A stretch of 35,596 nt of DNA from Chloroflexota bacterium (GTDB lineage Bacteria > Chloroflexota > Dormibacteria > CF-121): contig VBEE01000050.1 of NCBI GenBank assembly GCA_005881715.1, positions 45,471-81,066 on the forward strand, in the 5' to 3' direction. The position numbers and the translations under genes are program-made. Every line of letters begins with the position of its first letter. The stretch's first letter is position 1. This document shows positions 22,949-30,773 of this stretch, piece after piece. The notes under the pieces are model-generated. The model saw only the letters and a list, made by a program, of their open reading frames with translations, ran no database searches and had not been told where the DNA came from.

Positions 22949-24712
22949 ATGAACCACGAGATTGACCCAACCCCGGGGCAATTCCCCGAACCCCCCACCA
23001 ATGCGGAAGGTGGCGCGCTCGATCCAGTCGGCGGCAGCCTGCCCGCTGCCCCGCCCACCCGTTCATGGTTAGCCCGGTACCGGCGCCTTCTCATTCCGGC
23101 CGGCGGGCTGGTGGTGGTTGGCGCCGCCGCGGCCGCCGCCCTGGTGCTTGTCCTCACACCGAGGACCTCTGTCGAGAAGATGGTGCCCGCTACGGTGGAC
23201 GTGTACGCGGTGGCGAACCTCGACCCGTCGTTGTCGCAGAAGGTGAACCTGCTCCGCGCGGTCCATCGCTTCCCGGACACCAGTACGGACCAGAAGCTGG
23301 GGGAGCAGCTCGACAAGGCGTTGAAAGACAGCGGCATTACGTTCAGCGGCGACATCCAGCCCTGGCTCGGCGCCCAGGTCGGCCTGGCGGTCCGGATTCC
23401 CCAGGGGAATGCTGATCCGCCGGTGGCGTTGTTCGCCGTCTCGAAGGACGACTCGAAGGCCGTGGCGGCACTGACCAAACTCCGCGCTGGCTCGCAGGGC
23501 AAGAAATACGTCTGGCGTGACACGACCTACGGTGGCATCACCATCACGGTCGGCTCGCCGACGATATCGACGAAGCCGACCACCGGAAGTCTGAAGGCGG
23601 GCGCGTACGCGATCGTCGACCATGTCGTCGTCATCGCGAGCTCGGAGGCGTTGATCCGCGAGATCATCGACGCCGACCAGGGCCGATCGGCTCGCCTGGT
23701 TGATTCGGCTGACTACCAGGCGACCCTCGCCAAGGTGCCGTCGGATCGGCTGGCTCTGGTGTATGTCAACGGCCAGTCCGTCGTCTCCCACCTCAAGAGC
23801 CAGCTGACGACCCCGCTGGCGGCCAATCTGGCCGGGATCAAGGGCCTTGGCGATGCCGAAGCGTTCCAGGGCGCCGCGCTGGCGCTCTCTGCCCGACCGG
23901 ACGGGATCGTCGCCGACGCGGCCGTCCGGCTCGACGCCGGCAAGCTGAGCGCGTCAACTCGCGGCGCGCTGACGCATGCGGGCCACGCGGCCGGCGTGAT
24001 CGGATGGATTCCCAGTTCCAGCGATGCGTTCTTCGCCTTTGCGAGCGTCGACCGCACCATTCAGTCCGCGTTGGACCAGGCGGGTAGCGAACCGTCGGTC
24101 CGGCAGGCCACCGATAGCGTGGGATTGACCGGCCCGCAGGGCATCCTGCCGCACCTCACCGGGGATTTCGCGGTGGAAGCCGAGCTGGATCGCTCGTTCT
24201 TCCCGGCCGGCGCCGTCATGATCGGAACCGACGACGCCAACCGCATGCGCAGCTTTATCACCGGCATCCTGGGGCTGGCCGGGCAAGGCCAGGCGAGCCG
24301 GCCCACCACCACGACGTATCGCGGCGTCACGATCACGTCGATGCCCATTTCCGGGATTGGGCCGCAGGATCATTTCCTGCCGGCGTTCGCGGTCCTCGAT
24401 GGGATGGGACTCCTGGCATCGAATCCCGCGGAGCTTAAGGCCATCATCGACGCCCATAAGGACCACACGGCGATCACCCGCGACGCCACCTACGTCGGCG
24501 CTGTAGGGGCGTCGCTGACCAATCCGGCGTCCGTTGTTTACCTCGATCTCGCGAAGATCATCAAGGCGATCCAGTCGGCGCCCGCGGGAAGCGCGGTTGG
24601 GAGCCTGCATCTGAAGACCGACAAGAACCTGACGCCGCTGCGCGCCTTCATCCTCACCTCGGACAGCAGCGCGGACGGGATGGTCGAGCGGTTCGTTGTG
24701 ATCCTCCAGTAG
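22949..24712 (+). CDS. DUF3352-type membrane-anchored exported protein
   Basis: The 587-aa protein has a Pro-rich cytoplasmic N-terminus (about 1-42), one transmembrane helix (about 46-68), and a large extracytoplasmic part made of two related halves. Typical DUF3352 features are a strand after the membrane (MVPATVDVYAVANLDPS) and repeated blocks such as YGGITITVG and YRGVTITSMPISG, followed by AIVDHVVVIASSEAL or FAVLDGMGLLASNPAEL. The family is common in Actinobacteria and Chloroflexota and has no established function. It lies 46 bases after the Re-citrate-synthase-like gene. A weak TTGACC at 22907-22912 could be its own -35. Confidence 0.75.
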   Translation: MNHEIDPTPGQFPEPPTNAEGGALDPVGGSLPAAPPTRSWLARYRRLLIPAGGLVVVGAAAAAALVLVLTPRTSVEKMVPATVDVYAVANLDPSLSQKVNLLRAVHRFPDTSTDQKLGEQLDKALKDSGITFSGDIQPWLGAQVGLAVRIPQGNADPPVALFAVSKDDSKAVAALTKLRAGSQGKKYVWRDTTYGGITITVGSPTISTKPTTGSLKAGAYAIVDHVVVIASSEALIREIIDADQGRSARLVDSADYQATLAKVPSDRLALVYVNGQSVVSHLKSQLTTPLAANLAGIKGLGDAEAFQGAALALSARPDGIVADAAVRLDAGKLSASTRGALTHAGHAAGVIGWIPSSSDAFFAFASVDRTIQSALDQAGSEPSVRQATDSVGLTGPQGILPHLTGDFAVEAELDRSFFPAGAVMIGTDDANRMRSFITGILGLAGQGQASRPTTTTYRGVTITSMPISGIGPQDHFLPAFAVLDGMGLLASNPAELKAIIDAHKDHTAITRDATYVGAVGASLTNPASVVYLDLAKIIKAIQSAPAGSAVGSLHLKTDKNLTPLRAFILTSDSSADGMVERFVVILQ

Positions 24713-24741
24713 ACCGGCGATCCGGATGTCTGGTACGCTAA

Positions 24742-24759
24742 TGACTGACGTGTCAGTCA
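24742..24759 (+). promoter_or_regulatory. Perfect 18-bp TetR-type operator
   Basis: TGACTGACGTGTCAGTCA has 8-base arms around a 2-base centre. It begins just after a possible -10 box (TACGCT, 24734-24739) and ends 11 bases before the TetR start at 24771. Binding there would block initiation of the whole operon. Confidence 0.75.
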
Positions 24760-24770
24760 GTAGCCGCCCG

Positions 24771-25397
24771 ATGACGGAATCCCCCCTCACCGAGCGCCAG
24801 TGGGTGCGGCGCGGCGAGCTGCTCGAGGCGGCCCGCCGGGTATTCGAGCGTGACGGCTACCACGCCGCCACCGTTAGCTCGATTGTGCAGATGGCCGGCC
24901 TCTCCCAGGGTGCGTTCTACCTCTACTTCGTCGACAAGAAGGCGGTGTTCGCCGCCCTCCAGGAGGAGATGGCGACGCTGCTGCGCCGCCGCATCTACTG
25001 GGCAACTCGCAATCAGTCGGACCCGGCCTCACGGCTCACGGCCGGGCTCACCGCCTATTTCGAGTTCTACGACGAGTACCGGAACTGGATGCGACGCCTG
25101 ACCGTCGAGGGCCTCGGCATCGACGAGAGCTTCGAGGCCCGCCAGGTGCAGCTCTACGAGACCCTGGCCGGGGGGTTTGCGCCGACCCTGGGTGAGCTCG
25201 GTGTCCGCCTTCCGGCCGTCGCCGCCGCGGCCCTGATCGGCATGGCCTCCCAGGTCGCTTACTGGAAGCATTACCAGAGCCAGGGCAGTCCGCCAATGAC
25301 CGTCGCCTCCCTCGCGCAGGCATGCGCCAGCCTGTTTCTTCATGGCGCGGCATCGATCCCAAGCCCATCACAAGAACAAGGAGAACCCAATGCCTGA
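24771..25397 (+). CDS. TetR-family regulator of the acyl-CoA operon
   Basis: The 208-aa protein has an N-terminal TetR HTH (about 18-63: RRVFERDGYHAATVSSIVQMAGLSQGAFYLYFVDKKAVFAAL) and a helical ligand domain. I start at ATG 24771, because the upstream ATG 24741 lies inside the operator palindrome and adds residues unlike the family. It is the first gene of the operon, and its end overlaps the SCP2 gene by 8 bases. The simplest model is autorepression at the 24742-24759 palindrome, relieved by an acyl-CoA or similar ligand. The ligand is inference from neighbours. Confidence 0.9.
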   Translation: MTESPLTERQWVRRGELLEAARRVFERDGYHAATVSSIVQMAGLSQGAFYLYFVDKKAVFAALQEEMATLLRRRIYWATRNQSDPASRLTAGLTAYFEFYDEYRNWMRRLTVEGLGIDESFEARQVQLYETLAGGFAPTLGELGVRLPAVAAAALIGMASQVAYWKHYQSQGSPPMTVASLAQACASLFLHGAASIPSPSQEQGEPNA

Positions 25398-25704
25398 AGC
25401 CAAAGAGGTTTTTTCCGAAATCGAAAACCGGATCAAGTCCAAGCCGGAAAAGGCCGCCGGGCTGAACGCCACGTATCAGTTCGACCTGACTGGCGAGTCC
25501 TGGACACTGAAGATCGCGGATGGCGCGGCGACCGTATCTCCGGGCGCCGCCCAGAGCCCGAACACCACCTTGATCGCATCGACCGACGACTGGATGAACA
25601 TTGCCACCGGCAAGCTCAACCCGGTGCAAGCCTTCATGCAACAGAAACTCAAGGTCAAGGGTGACATGGGGCTGGCCATGAAGCTCCAGGGATTGCTGCA
25701 GTAG
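25390..25704 (+). CDS. SCP2 sterol-carrier/lipid-binding domain protein
   Basis: This 104-aa protein is a single SCP2 domain. It has an N-terminal amphipathic helix (VFSEIENRIKSKPEKAAGLN), strands YQFDLTGESWTLKIADGAATVSPG, and the family's WMNIATGKLNPVQAFMQQKLKVKGDMGLAMKLQGLL. SCP2 domains carry fatty acyl-CoAs or sterols in a hydrophobic tunnel. AAGGAG lies 7 bases before the ATG. The gene overlaps both neighbours, by 8 bases upstream and 1 base downstream. It probably presents acyl-CoA substrates to the enzymes encoded next. Confidence 0.9.
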   Translation: MPEAKEVFSEIENRIKSKPEKAAGLNATYQFDLTGESWTLKIADGAATVSPGAAQSPNTTLIASTDDWMNIATGKLNPVQAFMQQKLKVKGDMGLAMKLQGLLQ

Positions 25705-26105
25705 TGACCGATGCACGCTGGGTCGGGCGCAGCTACGAGACGGAGCCGTTTGTGGTGACCGAGCAATCGATCCGGGACTACATGGCTGCAGTTGGCGATG
25801 TCGCCGACGCTGGCGAGTTGGTCGCGCCGCCCACCTACGCCATGGTGTACGGGTTCGACGCCTACTGGCAGCTCTGGACCGACCAGGAAGTGGCGCTCGA
25901 CGTCGCCCACCTGGTCCATGGCGAGCAGCGCTTCAACTTCCAGCGGCCGGTCCGGGCCGGTGATCGGCTGCGGACGACGGGCCGTCTGACCGCCATCAAC
26001 ACCCGCGGCGACATGGAGCTGGTCACCTTTGAGCTGAGCGCGAGGGATGAGAAGGACCGTCCCGTCTCCGATGCGACGGCCCTATTCATCATTCGGAAGG
26101 CGTGA
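25704..26105 (+). CDS. MaoC-like N-terminal-type hot-dog hydratase subunit
   Basis: The 133-aa protein has the hot-dog outline of FAS1-like or MaoC N-terminal dehydratase domains. YETEPFVVTEQSIRDYMAAVGD is followed by a helix and APPTYAM, then LVHGEQRFNFQRPVRAGDRLRTTGRL. It lacks the catalytic D-x-x-x-x-H of hydratase 2, which is present in the next gene. In two-domain hydratases the N-half is the non-catalytic, substrate-binding partner. The GTG overlaps the previous stop by one base, and its end overlaps the next gene by 4 bases, which supports a 1:1 heteromer with the next product. Confidence 0.85.
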   Translation: MTDARWVGRSYETEPFVVTEQSIRDYMAAVGDVADAGELVAPPTYAMVYGFDAYWQLWTDQEVALDVAHLVHGEQRFNFQRPVRAGDRLRTTGRLTAINTRGDMELVTFELSARDEKDRPVSDATALFIIRKA

Positions 26106-26554
26106 AAACCATGACGGCCCAGGATTTCGAGAGCATCAACAGCGGTCAAGCGCTGCCGTCGTTGACCAAGCACATCACCGTGGAACAGATCCGGCAGTAC
26201 GCAGAGGCCTCAGGTGATCGAAATCCGATCCACCTGGACGAGACCTTCGCCCGCTCGGCGGGCCTGCCAGGAGTGATCGCGCACGGCATGCTGACCATGG
26301 CGTTCGCCAACCAGATGCTGACGGACTGGTTGGGTGACCGGTCGCGGCTCAAACGACTCCAGGGACGATTCGCCGGTATGGTCTTGCCCGGCGACGACGT
26401 CACCTGTTCGGGGAGCGTGGCCTCCAAAGACGAGCAAACCCGACGCGTCGTCATCAACCTGGTCGTAACCAACCAGCGCGGCGAGAAAGTGCTGAACAAA
26501 GGTGTGGCCGAGGCCGAATTCTCGACACAAAGGAGCGATAACCATGCCACTTGA
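26102..26554 (+). CDS. MaoC-type (R)-specific enoyl-CoA hydratase, catalytic subunit
   Basis: The 150-aa protein contains the full hydratase-2 motif: YAEASGDRNPIHLDETFARSAGLPGVIAHGMLTMAF (about 36-71), with the catalytic Asp and His of D-R-N-P-I-H. It should hydrate trans-2-enoyl-CoA to (3R)-hydroxyacyl-CoA. Its start GTG overlaps the stop of the N-type subunit gene (GTGA), and its last 11 bases overlap the dehydrogenase gene. ATG 26111 is a possible alternative start. Confidence 0.9.
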   Translation: MKTMTAQDFESINSGQALPSLTKHITVEQIRQYAEASGDRNPIHLDETFARSAGLPGVIAHGMLTMAFANQMLTDWLGDRSRLKRLQGRFAGMVLPGDDVTCSGSVASKDEQTRRVVINLVVTNQRGEKVLNKGVAEAEFSTQRSDNHAT

Positions 26555-27770
26555 CTTCACGTTGACCCCTGAGCAAGAGGACATCAAGGGGCTGGCCCAT
26601 GAATTCGCCGAGAAAGAGATCCGCCCGGTGGCCGCCCACTACGACGAGACCGAAGAATTCCCCTGGCCGGTCCTCAAGAAAGCCCACGAGGTCGGCCTGA
26701 CCCCGGTGTCGGTGATGCCCGAAGCCTACGGCGGGGGCGGCCTCGACATCATCTCCAACATGCTGATCGCCGAGGAGTTGCACTGGGGATGCGCCGGGAT
26801 CGCGGTAGCGATTACCGGGACCGGCCTGGCGGCGGCGGCCGTGCTGGCGATGGGTAACGAAGCGCAAAAGCGGCGTTGGATTGGCGACTTCTGTAATGCG
26901 AAGACGCCGGTGGTCGGCGCCATGGGACTGACCGAGCCCGGGACGGGTTCGGACGCGATGGCGATCGCCACCACGGCAAAGAAAGTCGACGGTGGCTACC
27001 TGATCAACGGCGCCAAGCAATTCATCACCAACGGGGGAATCGCCGACCTGCACGTGATCTTTGCCAACACGGACCCCACCATCGGCGCCGCCGGCATCGC
27101 CGGCTTTGTCGTCGAGAAAGGCAATAAGGGGCTCAGCATGGGCCGGAAGGAAAAGAAGCTGGGCGTGCGGGCTTCGCACACGGCGCAGGTCATCCTGCAG
27201 GACTGCTTCGTTCCCACCGAGAATCGGCTCGGCGGTGAGCCCGGTGATCCCGACGCTGGACCGGGCGCGCTCGGCGCTTTGCAGATGCTCGAGTACTCGC
27301 GGCCCGCGGTCGCCGCCGGCTCAATCGGCATCGCGCGCGCGGCCTATGAGTTTGCGCTCGATTACGCCCAGCAGCGAGTCGCCTTCGGCAAGCCGATCAT
27401 CAAGCACGAGGGCATCGGCTTCAAGCTGGCGGACATGGCGATCAACATCGATGCCGCCCGGCTGCTCACCTGGCGCGCCGGCTGGATGGCACAGCATGAC
27501 ATGCTCTTTACCCGGGCCGAGGGCAGCATGGCCAAAGCCTTTGCCGCCGACATGGCCATGCAGGTCACGCTCGACGCGGTGCAGGTGCTGGGCGGCTACG
27601 GTTATATCCGCGAGTACCCGGTCGAGAAATGGATGCGCGACGCCAAGATTTACCAGATCTGGGAAGGGACGTCCGAGATCCAGCGGCTGGTGATTTCGCG
27701 GGCGATCTCCGGCGAGCGGCGCCCGCTGACCCGCGAGCAACCCAAACCCCAGATTCGGAAGGCTAGCTGA
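26544..27770 (+). CDS. Acyl-CoA dehydrogenase
   Basis: The 408-aa flavoprotein matches the family throughout. It has the N-terminal helical domain, AMGLTEPGTGSDAMAI (about 142-157, FAD and substrate strand), FITNGGIADLHVIFANT, RVAFGKPIIKHEGIGFKLADM, and the C-terminal VLGGYGYIREYPVEKWMRDAKIYQIWEGTSEIQR. The catalytic Glu is in IWEGTSE. It oxidises an acyl-CoA to the trans-2-enoyl-CoA, passing electrons to ETF, whose genes are not in the window. AAGGAG lies 8 bases before ATG 26544. It provides the substrate for the hydratases of the same operon. Confidence 0.95.
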   Translation: MPLDFTLTPEQEDIKGLAHEFAEKEIRPVAAHYDETEEFPWPVLKKAHEVGLTPVSVMPEAYGGGGLDIISNMLIAEELHWGCAGIAVAITGTGLAAAAVLAMGNEAQKRRWIGDFCNAKTPVVGAMGLTEPGTGSDAMAIATTAKKVDGGYLINGAKQFITNGGIADLHVIFANTDPTIGAAGIAGFVVEKGNKGLSMGRKEKKLGVRASHTAQVILQDCFVPTENRLGGEPGDPDAGPGALGALQMLEYSRPAVAAGSIGIARAAYEFALDYAQQRVAFGKPIIKHEGIGFKLADMAINIDAARLLTWRAGWMAQHDMLFTRAEGSMAKAFAADMAMQVTLDAVQVLGGYGYIREYPVEKWMRDAKIYQIWEGTSEIQRLVISRAISGERRPLTREQPKPQIRKAS

Positions 27771-27773
27771 GCC

Positions 27774-28607
27774 ATGATCGATCTGAAGGGGAAGGTTGCC
27801 CTGGTGACGGGCGGCTCCCGGGGCCTGGGCCGCGCCGACTGCCTGGCACTGGCCCGCGCCGGTGCCGACGTGGTGGTGACCGACATCCTGATCGAGAGCG
27901 ATCCGGAGCTGGAGAAGGCGGCGGAGGCCTCGGAAAGCGCGCTTTCGCAGCTGATGGCGTCGCAGAAAAGCGTCTATTCGGAGAAGACGTCCAGCGATAT
28001 TCGCGAGATGGGGCGCCGCTCGGTGGCGCTCAAGATGGACGTCACCAACCGTGACCAGGTCAAGAGCGTCGTCGATCAGGTCGTCAAAGAATTCGGCAGC
28101 CTGGACATTCTCGTCAACAATGCCGGGACGCTCGACCACATGGCGTCGGTCGAGAACCAGGTGGATGCCCTGTGGGATCGCGACCTGAAGGTCAACCTGA
28201 CCGGCGCCTATAACTGCTCGAAGGCGGTCTGGCCGCACATGAAGGCCCGCAGCTGGGGGCGGATCATCATGATGTCATCGATTGCGGGGCAGTTGGGTGG
28301 ATTTGGACAGGCGAGCTACGCCACGACCAAGGCCGGACTTGTGGGCCTGGCCCGGACGCTGGCGCTGGAGGGCGCCCGCTACAACATCACCTGCAACGCT
28401 ATAGTGCCCGGCGTGATCGCCACCGAGGCCTACAAGATGGGCCGTCCGGACATGAACGAGCGGATGGTCAAGCGGATTGCCATGCGCCGGCCGGGCGAGC
28501 CCGACGACATTGCCAACGCGATCACCTTCCTGTGTTCGCCCGCCGCCGGCTATATCACCGGCGTGGCCCTGCCGGTAACGGGCGGCATGGACCTCTTCAC
28601 GTTCTAA
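27774..28607 (+). CDS. SDR 3-hydroxyacyl-CoA dehydrogenase-like, with an insert at the nucleotide site
   Basis: The 277-aa protein is a classical SDR: TGGSRGLG (12-19), NNAG (115-118), Ser169, Tyr182 and Lys186 in ASYATTKAG. Between the second strand (VVVTDIL, ending near residue 39) and the next conserved strand (RRSVALKMDV) there are about 40 residues rather than the usual dozen. The extra residues 41-75 are helical and polar. Extra segments at this site are known from SDRs with tightly held cofactor. Given its neighbours, (3R)-hydroxyacyl-CoA oxidation is the likely role. The ATG is 3 bases after the dehydrogenase stop and its own stop overlaps the next start. Confidence 0.88.
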   Translation: MIDLKGKVALVTGGSRGLGRADCLALARAGADVVVTDILIESDPELEKAAEASESALSQLMASQKSVYSEKTSSDIREMGRRSVALKMDVTNRDQVKSVVDQVVKEFGSLDILVNNAGTLDHMASVENQVDALWDRDLKVNLTGAYNCSKAVWPHMKARSWGRIIMMSSIAGQLGGFGQASYATTKAGLVGLARTLALEGARYNITCNAIVPGVIATEAYKMGRPDMNERMVKRIAMRRPGEPDDIANAITFLCSPAAGYITGVALPVTGGMDLFTF

Positions 28608-29413
28608 TGCCATTCCTCGAGGTCGCGACCAGCGACTTTGTGACGACCATTCGGATGAACCGGCCGCCGGTCAATGCGCTGGTTCCGGAGCTACAGGAAG
28701 AGCTGCTCGAGACCCTGAAGCGCTTGAAAGACGACAACGCCACTCGCGTGGTGGTGCTGACCAGCGCCATCGACCGCTACTTCATGGCCGGAGCCGACAT
28801 CAAAGCCATGGGCGGGGAGGGCGGCTTCGACCGCGAGAACCCGGCAACGCTGGAGCGGGTGGCGCAGATGTCGCGCCGCAGCCAGGCCGCCTTCACGGAA
28901 GTCGAACATTTCTCCAAGCCGCTGATCGCGGCCATCAACGGCCACGCTCTGGGTGGCGGGTGCGAGCTCGCGCTGGCCTGCGACTACCGGCTGATGATCG
29001 ACGATGGCCGCTCCACGATCGGCCAGACCGAAGCCAGCCTGGGACTGATCCCCGGTGCGGGAGGCACGCAGCGGCTGCCCCGCCTCGTCGGACGCGCCCG
29101 GGCGACGGAGATGATCTTCGAGTCCACCCGGCTGAAGGCGCCCGCGGCGGTCGCCATCGGGCTCATCAATGCCGCGCTGCCCGCCGAGGGATTTCAGGCC
29201 GCCGTTCTCGAGCGCGCCCGCCGGCTTGCCGGGGCGGCGCCGATCGCGTTACGGCTGGCGAAGGAAGCGCTGCTCGCCGGGCTGGAACGGCCCCCGGGAA
29301 AGGGGTACGAGGTCGAAGCCGAGAATTTTGGCCGGGCGGCGATGACGGAGGACGCGATGGTGGGGATCATGTCCTTTGTGGGCAAGCAGCAACCGGAGTT
29401 CAAAGGAAAGTAA
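28607..29413 (+). CDS. Enoyl-CoA hydratase/isomerase (crotonase family)
   Basis: The 268-aa protein has crotonase-fold oxyanion loops: FMAGADIKAM (about 62-71) and INGHALGGGCELALACDYRL (about 108-127). It also has the catalytic region QTEASLGLIPGAGGTQRLPRLVG, with both family Glu positions filled. It hydrates or isomerises enoyl-CoAs, normally with S stereochemistry, so the operon holds both an R-type (MaoC) and an S-type hydratase. ATG overlaps the SDR stop by one base (TAATG). It is the last operon gene; no thiolase or acyl-CoA ligase follows. Confidence 0.92.
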   Translation: MPFLEVATSDFVTTIRMNRPPVNALVPELQEELLETLKRLKDDNATRVVVLTSAIDRYFMAGADIKAMGGEGGFDRENPATLERVAQMSRRSQAAFTEVEHFSKPLIAAINGHALGGGCELALACDYRLMIDDGRSTIGQTEASLGLIPGAGGTQRLPRLVGRARATEMIFESTRLKAPAAVAIGLINAALPAEGFQAAVLERARRLAGAAPIALRLAKEALLAGLERPPGKGYEVEAENFGRAAMTEDAMVGIMSFVGKQQPEFKGK

Positions 29414-29491
29414 AGAAACTTCCTCGCCAGTAAGTGGGTCGAGACGCCGGCGTTTTAAGGGGCAGGAGTCTCGAACCGAGGAGGATTCTTC

Positions 29492-29863
29492 ATGCTTCGA
29501 TCGATCTGGATTGCCGTGGGAGCAGCCCTGCTGCTGGCCGTCGGCGCACTGACCGCCGCGGCGGCCAACTCGCACGGAAAAACCGTGAGCACGCTCGCCA
29601 CCGGCACAACGCTTAAGGGCGAGGCGAAAGGCGACGCGATCAGCACGCTGGCCAGCACGAAATCCGACGCGGCGAATGCGGCCGCCAGGGCCGGCGCGGA
29701 TGCCGATGAGGCGAATGACGAGGCCGAGGACGGCGACAACGACGCGCATGGCGACGCCGTGAGCGCCGTCGCCCGGAGCGACGCCACAGCCGCGCACGAA
29801 AACGGCAAGAAGAAAGTCAATCATGGCGGCGCGGTGTCGGTAGCGGCCCACAACCACGACTGA
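29492..29863 (+). CDS. Exported low-complexity protein with repeated G-x-A-V-S motif
   Basis: The 123-aa protein has a Sec signal (about 1-25, ending AAAAN). The mature part is Ala/Asp/His/Lys-rich and contains four copies of a motif close to [HK]Gx[AT][VI]Sx[LV]A: HGKTVSTLA, KGDAISTLA, HGDAVSAVA and HGGAVSVAA. The middle (DADEANDEAEDGDNDAHGD) is strongly acidic, and the end is basic and His-rich. GAGGAGG precedes the ATG. No family is recognised; metal binding or a structural surface role is possible. Confidence 0.65.
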   Translation: MLRSIWIAVGAALLLAVGALTAAAANSHGKTVSTLATGTTLKGEAKGDAISTLASTKSDAANAAARAGADADEANDEAEDGDNDAHGDAVSAVARSDATAAHENGKKKVNHGGAVSVAAHNHD

Positions 29864-29885
29864 GGGTTTTCAGATATCACGATCT

Positions 29886-29909
29886 CCCTCCCCCGCGTGC
29901 GGGGGAGGG
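29886..29909. terminator. Perfect 11-bp GC hairpin between convergent genes
   Basis: CCCTCCCCCGC (29886-29896) pairs perfectly with GCGGGGGAGGG (29899-29909) around a two-base loop. No T run follows on either strand. It may stop transcription or protect 3' ends, or it may be a dispersed palindromic repeat of the kind seen in many genomes. Confidence 0.5.
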
Positions 29910-29978
29910 TCCGGGCCCGCCGGCCCACGCGAGCCGCGCTTTAGTGCGATGCGAGCGTTTGAGGCGTCAGGTTGGGGG

Positions 29979-30761
29979 CTACGGGACAGGCTGGTACTGC
30001 GTGACCCGGTCGCGGAGGGCCGCGATGACGGCGTCGACCCGCTCGACGCTCGGGCCACTCGCCCGCAGGATCAGCTCGCGGGTTTCCGTCTGCGGATAGG
30101 ATCCCAGCGACACGTCCGGGTACTCCTCTCCGAGTGCCTTCATCACGTCGTGAAACATGCTCTCCGGGGCGAGGCGGTAATGAAGCTCCCGCACGACGTC
30201 GGCGTGGCCGCCGGATAGATACCGGATCTCGATGTCCTCGTAGATCGACCGAAGCTCGTGTGGCACGCCCGGTAGCGCGAATAGATAGCGGGCCTGCCCC
30301 AGGTCGAACGCGAGTCCGGGCGCCATGCCCGCGCCGTTTCGGATCAGGTTCGCTCCCTCAGGCAGCATCGCCATCCTACGGTTCCCCGCGTTCAGTTCGG
30401 CGGTACCCCGGCGGGCGGCCATGTTGAGGACAAACATCAGGTTCTGCATCTGCGCACCCACATCCCGCCGGTAAACGAGCGGTTGACTCAGGGCGCGTGC
30501 GAGCGCGACATAGGTACGGTCATCGGGTGTCGGGCCAAGCCCACCGCACACGAAGATGCGCGAGAGTTCTGGACGGGCCGCGTGGTCACGGATCGCAGCG
30601 ACGATGTCAGCGTCGACATCTCCGACGGTGGTCATCATGCGTACCGGGTATCCGGCTCGAAACAGGCGGCCGGCCAGCCAGTTGGAGTTGGTGTCGACGG
30701 TAAAGCCCGCGAGGATCTCGTTCCCGACGACGATGATGCTCGACTGCGGCACGCGCCCCAT
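29979..30761 (-). CDS. CinA N-terminal (MoaB/MogA-like) domain protein
   Basis: The 260-aa protein matches only the COG1058 half of CinA. IIVVGNEILAGFTVDTNSNWLAGRL (about 9-33), FVCGGLGPTPDDRTYVALA (about 70-88) and LPGVPHELRSIYED are the molybdopterin-binding/pyrophosphatase signatures. The C-terminal nicotinamide-nucleotide deamidase of full CinA is absent. The N-domain of related proteins hydrolyses ADP-ribose or other nucleotide pyrophosphates. ATG 30761 is used; GTG 30752 would give a start closer to the family norm. It is divergent from the HExxH gene with 12 bases between starts. Confidence 0.85.
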   Translation of the reverse strand: MGRVPQSSIIVVGNEILAGFTVDTNSNWLAGRLFRAGYPVRMMTTVGDVDADIVAAIRDHAARPELSRIFVCGGLGPTPDDRTYVALARALSQPLVYRRDVGAQMQNLMFVLNMAARRGTAELNAGNRRMAMLPEGANLIRNGAGMAPGLAFDLGQARYLFALPGVPHELRSIYEDIEIRYLSGGHADVVRELHYRLAPESMFHDVMKALGEEYPDVSLGSYPQTETRELILRASGPSVERVDAVIAALRDRVTQYQPVP

Positions 30762-30773
30762 AATGACAGGGGC

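Noticed and set aside
22135-23523. A 462-codon minus-strand frame spanning two plus-strand genes.
   Set aside because: It is antisense to two proteins with clear family motifs and contains no coherent domain.
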